From Polyangium spumosum (GTDB lineage: Bacteria; Myxococcota_A; Polyangia; Polyangiales; Polyangiaceae): a DNA stretch of 64,000 bases. A program made the position numbers and the translations under genes. Under the pieces are notes generated by a model that made no database searches, was not told the DNA's origin, and saw only the letters and a program-made list of their open reading frames with translations. The first letter of the stretch is position 1; the number at the start of each line of letters is the position of its first letter. Location of the stretch: positions 1 through 64,000 of the forward strand of contig NZ_WJIE01000006.1 in NCBI RefSeq assembly GCF_009649845.1, in the 5' to 3' direction. Positions 38,037-46,569 of this stretch are shown here, piece by piece.

Positions 38037-40439
38037 TCATTTCGGCGAATTGCAGGCGCCGCTCGCAGAGGCCGACACGTTGTTGTCCGTCCGGCACTCG
38101 GTCCACGTCGGGTGCGGCGGCGCGCCCACGTCGTCGACGACGGCGTAGATCGGGGTTTGTCCGTTCGTGACATCACCCGGCGCCGCGGCGAGCGGGAGCA
38201 CGACCGACTCGGACTCCGCCGGATACAGCACCTTCGAGGTCGTCGCCTGCCCGAGGAGCTCGCCGTTCGGGTGGTTTCCCTTGTAAAACCCGACGACCAC
38301 GCCCGCGGGCAGCGAGGCCTCGCCCACGTTGCGCACGACCGCCACGAGCGCGTACGGCCCGCCGCAGAATGGGCCCACCGACACGATCGCGTCCGGCGCG
38401 GCGAACTCGCTTCCCGGCTGCTTGTTCTGGCGGAAATTGTTGAGGCCCGGCTGGAGGTAGTTCGGCGGCTCCTTCGTCGGGATCGTCCCGTCCTCCTCGA
38501 CGTTCGTGATATGGTAGGCGTGCTCGTTCCACACCCGCCGCGTGCGCACCCACTTGCCCGCGGTGTCGCCGAAGATCCGCACGCCCGACTGCGCGTTCGC
38601 CGCGCCGTCGTTGCATTGCAGCGAGGCGCTCGCCTGCCCGTACGCGTTCGACACGGCCACGATGTCGGCGTGCCCGTCGTTGTCCACGTCCGCCACGACC
38701 GGGTTCTCGATCAAGGTCGCCGTCGTGTTGCACCGCTCCCAGAGCACCTCCCCCGTCGGGCCCTCGTAGACCCGCAGGCGCTGCTGGTCCGAATACACGA
38801 CCTCGGCCTTGCCGTCGCCGTCGAAATCGAAGACCGTGCTGCCCGTCGACGCGCTCGAGCAATCACTCGTCTGCTTGATCCACAAAAACGTATCGACCCC
38901 CTGCACGGCCGGGTCGACGAGCTTCTTGCCGTCGAGCACCGCATACCCCACGCCGCCGGCCATCGCCACGTCCGGCGTCCCATCCCCATTGAAATCGGCG
39001 ATCGTGGGCGGGCCCCCGCCGTGCGTGTTGCCCCAGCTCCCCGCAGGGCAAAGCGAGGGCGAGAGCGGGCCATTGATGTCGAGCGCGGGGCGCACGATCG
39101 TGAAGCCCCCCGGCGCCGCCGCGTCGTACCGCCACACGACGAGCGCGTGGTTCAGGTTGTCCACGACGACCACCTCGGGCTTGCCGTCGGCGTCGAAATC
39201 GGCGACCGCCGGCCAGGGGCTCTTCCAGTCCTGCGTCGCGTAGAAGTTGCTCCCGTTCGCCGTCTGCGTGTCGACGAGCAGCACGCCCTTCGCGTCGAAG
39301 GCCTGGCTGCCCGTCACGATGTCGAGCGCGCCGTCGCCGGTCACGTCGCTCACGACGAACGAGCTCGCGAGCGGCGCCGAGAACGGCGCTTCCATCACGC
39401 CCGTCGCGCCGTCGAGGATGCCGTCCTCGACGACGACCTCCACCGTCCCGTCGCCGTCGACGTCCGCGATCGTGGGCATGAAGCAGCGCATCGGCGGCGT
39501 CGCCCAGAGCTCGGTGCCGTCGCCGCGCAGCGCGCGCACGCCGCCGTCGACGCCCTCGGCGCAGCCCACGACCTCGTTGCCCGGCGCGCCGTCGATGTTC
39601 CCGCCCGCGAGCTGCTTCGTCGGGTGAATGCCGGCTGCGGACCATTTCTCCACGACCTGCCCGCCCACGACGCTGATCGCGTGCAGCACGCCCGCGCCCT
39701 GGTAGTTGCCGTTCGTGAACGTCGCGAACACGATCTCCGGGATGTCCTTCGCCGTGACCTTCCCGTCGCAGTCGTCGTCGTCGAGCTCGATCACGATCGG
39801 CGACATCATCACGTCCGTCGAGTAGGGCGGCGCGAGCAGCCCACCCCAGGCGAACTTCAGCTCCGGCGCGAAGGTCGAGGGCGCGGGTTTGTACTGACAA
39901 CTCTCGAGGCACGTGAGCGGCGCCCCGGGCTCGGGCGGGGGCATGCCGGGCGCGCACGTCGGCGGCTTCGGCAGGCATTTGCCCGAGGGCAGAGCCGCCC
40001 CGCCCATGCACCCCGCGTCCATGCCGGCGTCCCCGCCCTGCGGGTCGCCGAGCGAGAGCTCGCAATATTCCCCCGCCGCGCAGTCGCCCGACTCGGCGCA
40101 GCTCGCCCCCGGCGCCACGCACTTCTGGAACGAGCAGACCTGACCGCCGCCGCAACACGCGTCGCCACACGCGAGCTCCACCACGCAGCACACGCCGCCC
40201 GCGCATACGCCGCCGTCACACGCCTCGCCGGGCGGGCAGCTCCCTGCGTCGAAGAGCGTGTCGTCGCCGCCCGTGCCCGACGACGAGCTCGCGCCTCCCA
40301 TGCCCCCCGTCCCGGTCGCGCTGCCCGAGGCCCCCGCGCCGCCCGTCGACGAGCCGCCGTCGCCACACCCTTGACCCAGCGCCGCCACCAAGACCGCGGC
40401 GGATGAAGAAAGAACCAGGATGCCAAACCTTCGTCGCAT
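38037..40439 (-). CDS. FG-GAP/VCBS-repeat surface lipoprotein
   Basis: An 800-residue exported protein. The basic start MRRRFGILVLSSS leads to a signal ending around ALGQGC, a weak lipobox, then a Gly/Ser/Thr linker. A Cys-rich segment follows (residues about 60-165: CDGGVCAGGVCCVVELACG). At least five integrin-like FG-GAP repeats come next (IADVDGDGTVEVVVEDG, VADFDADGKPEVVVVDN, FDFDGDGKAEVVYSDQ, VADVDNDGHADIVAVSN) whose DxDxDG loops bind calcium. The C-terminus (VAVVRNVGEASLPAGVVVG) is a CARDB-like beta-sandwich. Such proteins are typical myxobacterial surface components, probably adhesive. It is convergent with the hybrid kinase, 3 bp apart. Confidence 0.9.
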   Translation of the reverse strand: MRRRFGILVLSSSAAVLVAALGQGCGDGGSSTGGAGASGSATGTGGMGGASSSSGTGGDDTLFDAGSCPPGEACDGGVCAGGVCCVVELACGDACCGGGQVCSFQKCVAPGASCAESGDCAAGEYCELSLGDPQGGDAGMDAGCMGGAALPSGKCLPKPPTCAPGMPPPEPGAPLTCLESCQYKPAPSTFAPELKFAWGGLLAPPYSTDVMMSPIVIELDDDDCDGKVTAKDIPEIVFATFTNGNYQGAGVLHAISVVGGQVVEKWSAAGIHPTKQLAGGNIDGAPGNEVVGCAEGVDGGVRALRGDGTELWATPPMRCFMPTIADVDGDGTVEVVVEDGILDGATGVMEAPFSAPLASSFVVSDVTGDGALDIVTGSQAFDAKGVLLVDTQTANGSNFYATQDWKSPWPAVADFDADGKPEVVVVDNLNHALVVWRYDAAAPGGFTIVRPALDINGPLSPSLCPAGSWGNTHGGGPPTIADFNGDGTPDVAMAGGVGYAVLDGKKLVDPAVQGVDTFLWIKQTSDCSSASTGSTVFDFDGDGKAEVVYSDQQRLRVYEGPTGEVLWERCNTTATLIENPVVADVDNDGHADIVAVSNAYGQASASLQCNDGAANAQSGVRIFGDTAGKWVRTRRVWNEHAYHITNVEEDGTIPTKEPPNYLQPGLNNFRQNKQPGSEFAAPDAIVSVGPFCGGPYALVAVVRNVGEASLPAGVVVGFYKGNHPNGELLGQATTSKVLYPAESESVVLPLAAAPGDVTNGQTPIYAVVDDVGAPPHPTWTECRTDNNVSASASGACNSPK

Positions 40440-40540
40440 CCCAGGAGGAATGGCACTGCGACGTACAGGCGTGAAGGACAAATCTCCTCGGTCCCCCCTT
40501 CCAGTCTCCGGTGACGCCCGAGATCCGCGTCGGGGTTCGC

Positions 40541-40570
40541 TTGACGCACCTCGCCGCCCCAGCCTAGGCT
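40541..40570 (+). promoter_or_regulatory. Putative sigma-70 promoter of the NYN-LOTUS gene
   Basis: TTGACG (40541-40546), 18-bp spacer, TAGGCT (40565-40570). The start codon is 30 nt further on, leaving room for the GGGGGGA Shine-Dalgarno seen before ATG 40601. Confidence 0.6.
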
Positions 40571-40600
40571 CCGCGCTCCCGGATCGTCGGGGGGACTTCC

Positions 40601-42418
40601 ATGCCTCAAGTCGAGCGGATCAGAACCGCGCTTTTCGTCGATTTCGACAACATCTACCTCGGGCTCCATCGGGTCGATCCGGAGGCCGCCGAGGTCTTCG
40701 CCACCGAGCCCACGCGCTGGCTCGCGTGGATGGAGCGGGGCCTCATCGGCAAGTCGCAGAGCAGCGAGCCGGGCAGGACGCCGCTCTCGGTCCTCGTCCG
40801 CAAGTGCTACCTGAACCCGAAGACGTTCCACAAGTACCGGCCCTACTTCACGCGCGCCGCGTTCGAGGTCGTCGATTGCCCGCCCCTCACCTCGCTGGGC
40901 AAGACGAGCTCCGACATCCGCATGGTCATGGACATCCTCGACACGCTCGGCCACCCGACGCGCTTCGACGAGTTCGTGATCATGTCGGGCGACGCCGACT
41001 TCACGCCCGTATTGTTGCGCCTCCGCGCCCACGACCGGCGCACCGTGGTCGTGGCCGTCGGTTATGCGGCCTCGGCCTACATCGCCGCGTGCGACAGGCT
41101 CATCACCGAGGACCGGTTCATCGAGGATACGCTGCGCGTCGCGACCGAGAGCGGCGAGGGGTTCGAGACGACCGCGCTCTCCCTGCGCGAGCGCTCGTTT
41201 TCGATGTTCCCCTCGGCCTCCATCGCGCCTCCGCCGGCCTCGTTGCCCGCCGGCGACGCGGGCGCGGAGCTGCTCTCACAGATGGCCGCGGCCGTCGTGG
41301 GCGCCGCGCGCGCGGCCGGGAGCCTGCCCGCCGCGAGCCTGCCGCGCGTCTACCGCCGCTTCCAGGAGTTCTCCGCCGCGAGCGACTGGCTCGGCTTCAA
41401 GAGCCTGCGCGCCCTCACCGAGGAGCTCTGCCGCCGCGACGGCCGCCTGCGGATCATCGAGGACGAGGCCGAGAGCTGGCGCGTCACGGCCGACCCGGCC
41501 GGGCCCGTGCCGTCGTCGCTCACCTCGCCCGCGTCCCCTCCGCAGATCGTCCCGCCGCCGCCGCCGATGCCCGCCCCGATGTCGAGCTCGATGTCGAGCC
41601 CGATGTCGAGCCCGGCGCCGAGCGTGCCGGTTCCTTCGAGCCCGAACGTTCAGCTCTCGGCGACGATCGAGTCCTCGCCCGACACCTTGGCGCGCCCCTC
41701 CGATTTGCGGGCCGAGATCGTCCGCGTCCTGCGGGATTTCGTGTCGAGCTCGCCTCGCCCCGTGACGATGGCCTCGGCCTCGCAGGAGGTCATCCGGCGG
41801 CTCGGCAACGTGGTCGTCGACAGCCGCTGGGCCGGCACCGGCAGCTTCAAGGATCTGCTGCTGCACGCGAGTGATCCCGGCTTCGTCGTGCACACGGCGA
41901 GCCCGGGTCACCTCTTCGATCCCACGCGGCACGAGGCGCCGCCCGCCGAGAGCGAGGACTGGCCTCCGCCCTCGCGCGACGAGTTCTGGGGCGTGCTCCG
42001 GCGCGTGCACGAGATCACGGGCGTGCCCGTCCTCCGGCCGCCCGAGTTTGGCCTGCTCTTCCGGACGATCGCCGACATCCTCGGCAAGAGCGCGTTCCAG
42101 GTCACGGCGACCTCGAAATCGGTGCGGGACGCGCTGCTCGCAGAGGGCCACTCGGTGTCGCGCTCGGCCGTGACCTTCGTCCTGCGTGGCATCATGTACG
42201 GCGGTCTGCCGCTGCACGAGGCGCCGAAGCCCTGGGGCGCGCGCCTGCTCGCCGAGGCCTTCCAGCGCAACGTGCTCGCGATGTGCGAGGACGCCGAGCT
42301 CAACCTCTCGGCGGCCGAACGCGCGGCGATCGAGCGCTGGCTGATCGGCGGGATCGAAGAGGCGCCGCCCGCGGACGAGACCATCGTGAGCGGAACGACG
42401 CAAGAACTGAAAGTCTGA
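40601..42418 (+). CDS. NYN (PIN-like) domain protein with OST-HTH/LOTUS domains
   Basis: A 605-residue predicted RNA-binding ribonuclease. The N-terminal NYN domain (residues 8-190) has the acidic cluster of PIN-like nucleases: FVDFDNIYLG, SSDIRMVMDI and IMSGDADFTPVLLRLR. Two LOTUS/OST-HTH-like domains follow: one at about 225-300 (VYRRFQEFSAASDWLGFKSL), one at about 365-445 (VIRRLGNVVVDSRW, then GTGSFKDLL), separated by a Pro/Met/Ser linker. A third helical segment (about 460-590) may be another LOTUS-like unit. The LabA/LOTUS combination is linked to RNA metabolism and, in eukaryotes, to piRNA biology. The carotenoid oxygenase gene follows after 21 bp, probably in the same transcript. Confidence 0.88.
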   Translation: MPQVERIRTALFVDFDNIYLGLHRVDPEAAEVFATEPTRWLAWMERGLIGKSQSSEPGRTPLSVLVRKCYLNPKTFHKYRPYFTRAAFEVVDCPPLTSLGKTSSDIRMVMDILDTLGHPTRFDEFVIMSGDADFTPVLLRLRAHDRRTVVVAVGYAASAYIAACDRLITEDRFIEDTLRVATESGEGFETTALSLRERSFSMFPSASIAPPPASLPAGDAGAELLSQMAAAVVGAARAAGSLPAASLPRVYRRFQEFSAASDWLGFKSLRALTEELCRRDGRLRIIEDEAESWRVTADPAGPVPSSLTSPASPPQIVPPPPPMPAPMSSSMSSPMSSPAPSVPVPSSPNVQLSATIESSPDTLARPSDLRAEIVRVLRDFVSSSPRPVTMASASQEVIRRLGNVVVDSRWAGTGSFKDLLLHASDPGFVVHTASPGHLFDPTRHEAPPAESEDWPPPSRDEFWGVLRRVHEITGVPVLRPPEFGLLFRTIADILGKSAFQVTATSKSVRDALLAEGHSVSRSAVTFVLRGIMYGGLPLHEAPKPWGARLLAEAFQRNVLAMCEDAELNLSAAERAAIERWLIGGIEEAPPADETIVSGTTQELKV

Positions 42419-42439
42419 GCCTCGAAAGGACCGATCACC

Positions 42440-44002
42440 ATGGGCCTCGTCGAAGACCTCCTCCTCACGCTCGACAAGAAGAGGCCGAGGCCGCGTTCGG
42501 TCCGGCCAAACCCCTACCTCGAAGGTAATTTCGCGCCCGTGGGCCGGGAGGGTGATTTCCCGTCGCTCTCGGTCCTCTCGGGCGAGGTCCCGCGCGAGCT
42601 TCGCGGCACGCTCTACCGGATGAGCCCCGGCCCCCGCTTCGAGCCGCCGAACCCGGATTTGTATCATTGGTTCGACGGCGACGGGATGATCGACGCGTTC
42701 GTGATCGAGGACGGGCGCGTCTCCCAGAAGAACCGCTGGGTCCGCACCGAGAAATGGCGCCTCGAGGACCGCGCCGGCCGCGCGCTTTACGGCGGCCTCC
42801 GCGACCTCGCCCGCTCCACGACGATCGAGGGCTGGCTCGCGCTTGGTTTTTCCGGACAAGAGCTCGTCGGTCTGCAGGCCCAGGCCATGCTCGGCAAGGG
42901 GCCGAGCCCGGAGCAGCTCGAGCGCATCCTGCGCGCCGTCGACCGCAGCAACACGAGCATCCAGCGGATGGCGGGGCGGCTGCTCACGCTCGTCGAGGGC
43001 TCGGCCGCGCACGAGATCGACCCGGTCACGCTGGAGACGAGGGGCTCCTTCGATTTCGGCGGCGCCATCCAGGCCGGCAAGGGCGGAATGGTCGCGCACC
43101 CCAAGATCGAGCCCGGCACGGAGACGGTCTACACGTTCGGCTACTGGGGCGGCCGCGGCGGGCTCTCGTATCACGTCCTCGGCAAGGACGGCGCCCTGCG
43201 TTTGTCGCGGGACATCGAGGCCCCGTTCCCCGCGATGATGCACGATTTCAGCGTGACCGAGACGCGCGCTGTGTTTTACCACCTCCCGGCCGTGCTCCGC
43301 ATGGACGACCTCGAGAGCCCGAACACGGTCCGGTGGCAGCCCTCGCGGGGCGCGCGGATCGGCGTGGTTTTACGGGACGACCCCCACGCGCCCGTGCGCT
43401 GGTACGAGATCCCGCCCTGCTTCGTCTTCCACCCGATGAACGCGTACGACGACGGCCATGCGGTCGTGCTCGACATCGTGCGGTATCCGCGCCTGCCGCT
43501 CTTCGATCCGGGCGGGGAGACGATGAACCCGGGTATCGAAGAGTACCCGCCCGGCCTGCTCGTGCGGCTCCGGCTCGACCTCGACACCGGCGCGATCACC
43601 GAGACGGTCCTCGACGACGCGCCCTGCGAGTTCCCCGTCGTCGACGGGCGCTTCGCCATGCGCCGCCACCGCTACGGCTGGGTCGCGGCGAGGCTCTGGC
43701 CCAACTGCGGCCGCGGCATCATGAATGCGATCGGCCGCGTCGATTTCCAGACCGGCGAGGTCCGTTATCGAAACCTCGGCCGATCGACCTACACCAACGA
43801 GCCGCTCTTCCTCCCACGCGCAAAGGACGCGCCCGAGGGGGACGGATACCTGATCACCACGGTTTACCACGCCGACGAGGGCGAGAGCGACCTCTTGATC
43901 CTCGACGCCATGGACCTCGACGCCGAGCCCGTCGCCGTCGTCCGCGCGCGCCAGCGGGTCCCCTACGGCTTTCACGGCACGTGGATCCCCGGAGCGGGCT
44001 GA
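42440..44002 (+). CDS. Carotenoid cleavage oxygenase family protein
   Basis: A 520-residue member of the carotenoid oxygenase/RPE65 family, non-haem iron enzymes that split polyene or stilbene double bonds. The seven-bladed propeller is evident from LRGTLYRMSPGPRFEPPN and FDGDGMIDAF at the N-terminus, and the four iron-binding histidines lie in MVAHPKIEP, MMHDFSVTET, FVFHPMNAYDDG and YGFHGTWIPG. Two insertions (residues about 95-190) are helical and unusual. The ribosome-binding site AAAGGA precedes ATG. It follows the NYN-LOTUS gene by 21 bp; a functional link is not obvious. The substrate is unknown. Confidence 0.93.
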   Translation: MGLVEDLLLTLDKKRPRPRSVRPNPYLEGNFAPVGREGDFPSLSVLSGEVPRELRGTLYRMSPGPRFEPPNPDLYHWFDGDGMIDAFVIEDGRVSQKNRWVRTEKWRLEDRAGRALYGGLRDLARSTTIEGWLALGFSGQELVGLQAQAMLGKGPSPEQLERILRAVDRSNTSIQRMAGRLLTLVEGSAAHEIDPVTLETRGSFDFGGAIQAGKGGMVAHPKIEPGTETVYTFGYWGGRGGLSYHVLGKDGALRLSRDIEAPFPAMMHDFSVTETRAVFYHLPAVLRMDDLESPNTVRWQPSRGARIGVVLRDDPHAPVRWYEIPPCFVFHPMNAYDDGHAVVLDIVRYPRLPLFDPGGETMNPGIEEYPPGLLVRLRLDLDTGAITETVLDDAPCEFPVVDGRFAMRRHRYGWVAARLWPNCGRGIMNAIGRVDFQTGEVRYRNLGRSTYTNEPLFLPRAKDAPEGDGYLITTVYHADEGESDLLILDAMDLDAEPVAVVRARQRVPYGFHGTWIPGAG

Positions 44003-44007
44003 CCATT

Positions 44008-44847
44008 TTACGAGAGCGCTCCCCAGAGCGCGCAGAGCTCCTCCGTCGAGAGGTCCCGGCGATACTCGTCCGGGTTTTTCCCCTTCCCCGCCTCGAACGC
44101 GCGCACGTACCGCTCGACCAGGGCCGCGCCGCTCCCGGTGATCCGGCGGATCTCCTCGTTCGTCCGCCCTTTCTGGTGCAGCCCCACGACGAGGTGCGGC
44201 CGGCCCTTCTTCGTCCGGGCCGGCTCGATCGTGAATCGATAGGGCCGCCCGAGGAAGGCGCGCCGCTCCGGGGTCGCGCCCTTCTTCAAGGTCAAACCCA
44301 CCCGCGGCGAATCGAAGACCTCCGCCGCGCCGCCGCGGGGTTTGTCGTGGGTGAGGTAAAGCGGCGAGCCCTCCCTCGGATCGATCGACCCATCGAACGA
44401 GCCCACGAGCGCCGCGACGCTCTCCATTCCCGTCCTCGCGAGCACGTGATCGACACACGTGCAGGATCCCTCGATGATCGCGCCGCTCGCCGCCTCCACG
44501 ATCGTGCGAATCAAGATGCCGACGTACGTATCGGGCCTCCGCCCCATGGCGATGTCGACGCCCTTGTAAGTGCCGCCCTTGTAGGTGCCGCCCTGCCGGT
44601 GGAAATACCAGATCCCCGACTCGACCTGGATCGGGTCCCGGTGCGCGAACGGGTCCTCGTGCCCGGGTCCGTACCAGTAAAACTCGACCTCGGCGAGGCG
44701 ATGAGCAGCTCCGGCGATGTGGAGCGTCGCGTGATTGAGAAGGACGTGCGCCGCGCGGCGGAAGGCCTCTCCGTGCGCCTCGTCGGCCGCGCCCTTCGCC
44801 GGCAGCGCGGCCGCGAGGACGGGGGTCAGCGGGCTCGGGCGGGGCAT
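44008..44847 (-). CDS. Divergent alkyladenine DNA glycosylase (AAG/MPG)-like protein
   Basis: A 279-residue protein without signal or TM segment. It shows the ordered landmarks of the AAG family: AEVEFYWYGPGHEDPFAH (E53, E55, Y57, D65, H69), matching the family's ETEAYLGPED...H with its catalytic Glu; GGTYKGGTYKGVDIAMG in the place of the YVYxxYGMxxCxN strand; YVGILIRTIVE like VLLRALEP; and SPRVGLTLKKG then LGRPYRF, like the RIGI...PLRFY end. Proteins of this look are otherwise known to me as uncharacterised. Base-excision activity is inference. The C-terminal 50 residues (GLHQKGRTNEEIRRIT) add a small helical extension. It begins 1 nt after the stop of the PAS-STAS gene, implying co-transcription. 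Confidence 0.7.
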   Translation of the reverse strand: MPRPSPLTPVLAAALPAKGAADEAHGEAFRRAAHVLLNHATLHIAGAAHRLAEVEFYWYGPGHEDPFAHRDPIQVESGIWYFHRQGGTYKGGTYKGVDIAMGRRPDTYVGILIRTIVEAASGAIIEGSCTCVDHVLARTGMESVAALVGSFDGSIDPREGSPLYLTHDKPRGGAAEVFDSPRVGLTLKKGATPERRAFLGRPYRFTIEPARTKKGRPHLVVGLHQKGRTNEEIRRITGSGAALVERYVRAFEAGKGKNPDEYRRDLSTEELCALWGALS

Positions 44848-44848
44848 T

Positions 44849-46465
44849 TCACGTCCGCGGGCTCGGGCGCCCATTTCCCTGGGGTGGCTTCGCGACGAGC
44901 CTTCGCCGCCTCGCCTCCTCGGCCGCCCGCATGCCCGCCCTCAGGTCCGCGTACGTCACGAGGCTCCCGAAATCGACCCCGAGGTCCACGATCGTGCGCG
45001 CCACGTCCGGAGAGACCCCGACGAGCGCCGTCTCCGTGCCGAGCAGGCCCGCCGCGCGCGTGGCCCGGAGGAGCTGCTCGGCCACGGACGCGTCGATCGA
45101 GGGCACGCCCGTGATGTCGATGAGCACCGTCTCCGCCTGGTGATCCTGGATCCCCGCGAGCAGCGCCTCCATGAAATGCTGGCCTCGCGCCTCGTCCATC
45201 TGCCCCACGAGCGGCGCCACGAGCACGCCCTTCGCGAGCGGCAGGAGCGGCGTCGAGAGCTGCCGGACGAGCTCCATCAGCTTCGTCTGCGTCTCCAGGA
45301 GCACGAGCTCGCGCCGCTTGGCGTCCTCGGCCGATCTCCGATCCGTGATGTCCTCGCTCATTCCAATCAGGAAGAGCGGCTGCCCCGCCTCGTCATAAAG
45401 CGGGATCTTGCGGGTATGGCAGATCCGCACGCCCAGGCCTCCGATCGGCACAACCTCTTCGGGGATGTCGACGATCACCCGACCCGCCAGGATCTCCCGG
45501 TCCTGCTGGATGAACACGTCGGCCTGCTCCTTCGGGAAGATTTCGTGATCGTTCTTGCCGACCCACGAAAAGTTGAAGGCTTGCTCCATGTAGCGATTCG
45601 TGTGGATGTAGCGCAGGTCCCGAGCGTCCTTGATGAAGATGAACATCGGGAGGTTGTCGAGGATCGTATCCAGGAACTGTGACGTGCTCCGCAGCGATTG
45701 CTCGGTCTCCCTTTGCTTCGTGACGTCCTCGAAGATCGAGCCCACGCATTGCCCCGAGAGCGGGAAGGCCTTGATCGCCCAGGCGATGTCCGTGCCGGTC
45801 TTCGCGTCCTTCGTCGTGTAATCGATGTCCACCGTCTTGCCCTGGTGGACCACCTCGACGTACCGATCGATGAGCCCTCTCTGCCGCGGAACGCTCGAGA
45901 CCTCGTCGAGCAGCTTTCCGACGAACTTCGCCGTGGGCCGCTGCGTGAGCTCTTCGGCGGCGGGGTTGCCGTACACGCAGCGCAGCGCGGCCTCGTCGCC
46001 CTGCGAATCCTCGAGCCGATAGACGTAGAGCCCGAGCTGCATCGCCTCGACCACCTCGGCGCAGCGCGCCCGGTGCTCCTCCTCGGCCGTCCGCAAGCGC
46101 ACCCGCACGAGCGCGCCCCGGCCGCCGTCGACGGCGCACGCAATCGCCAGGATCGAGCTGCCCGGGGCCCCGAGGTCGAGCTCGAGCCGCTCGCGCGCGC
46201 CCGCCAGCACGTCCTCGATCCCCCGCGCCGCCGCGAGCGCCGCCCCTTCGAGCACGCTCGTCGGCAGGAGCCGGAAGGCGCCCTGACGCTCGAAGAACGG
46301 GAGGAAACGCGCGCCCTCCTCCGAGGCGAAGAGGCGGTCCATGCGCGGGTTGGTGAGCCGAACGCGGCCACGAGCGTCGACGAGCGCGGTCGCGTCATCG
46401 AGGACCGAGAGCAGGAGGTCCGGGTGGATGGAGAACGAGGCCGGCGCGCCGTCGAGGGTTGCCAT
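44849..46465 (-). CDS. PAS-domain sensor with C-terminal STAS domain
   Basis: A 538-residue cytoplasmic regulator. Three PAS-like segments are seen: residues about 10-130, about 140-255 (VGSIFEDVTKQRETEQSL) and a clear one at about 260-375 (FLDTILDNLPMFIFIKDARD, IFPKEQADVFIQQDREIL, FLIGMSEDITDRR). A coiled coil (RELVLLETQTKLMELVRQL) joins the STAS domain, about residues 400-520 (TPLLPLAKGVLVAPLVGQMD, VLIDITGVPSIDASVAEQLL). The STAS region resembles the RsbR/RsbS type of stressosome proteins; the usual phosphorylatable Thr/Ser positions are present as Ser in PSIDASVA. ATG 46465 is preferred over an upstream start giving a 21-residue unstructured leader. Confidence 0.88.
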   Translation of the reverse strand: MATLDGAPASFSIHPDLLLSVLDDATALVDARGRVRLTNPRMDRLFASEEGARFLPFFERQGAFRLLPTSVLEGAALAAARGIEDVLAGARERLELDLGAPGSSILAIACAVDGGRGALVRVRLRTAEEEHRARCAEVVEAMQLGLYVYRLEDSQGDEAALRCVYGNPAAEELTQRPTAKFVGKLLDEVSSVPRQRGLIDRYVEVVHQGKTVDIDYTTKDAKTGTDIAWAIKAFPLSGQCVGSIFEDVTKQRETEQSLRSTSQFLDTILDNLPMFIFIKDARDLRYIHTNRYMEQAFNFSWVGKNDHEIFPKEQADVFIQQDREILAGRVIVDIPEEVVPIGGLGVRICHTRKIPLYDEAGQPLFLIGMSEDITDRRSAEDAKRRELVLLETQTKLMELVRQLSTPLLPLAKGVLVAPLVGQMDEARGQHFMEALLAGIQDHQAETVLIDITGVPSIDASVAEQLLRATRAAGLLGTETALVGVSPDVARTIVDLGVDFGSLVTYADLRAGMRAAEEARRRRLVAKPPQGNGRPSPRT

Positions 46466-46569
46466 GATTTTGCCGGCCACGATAACACGAGCCGGCAGGT
46501 TGGGCGACGCCGCGCGGGCGGCGGGCACGGCTCGGACGAGCGCGCCCGCTCCTCGACGTCATCGTGCTG

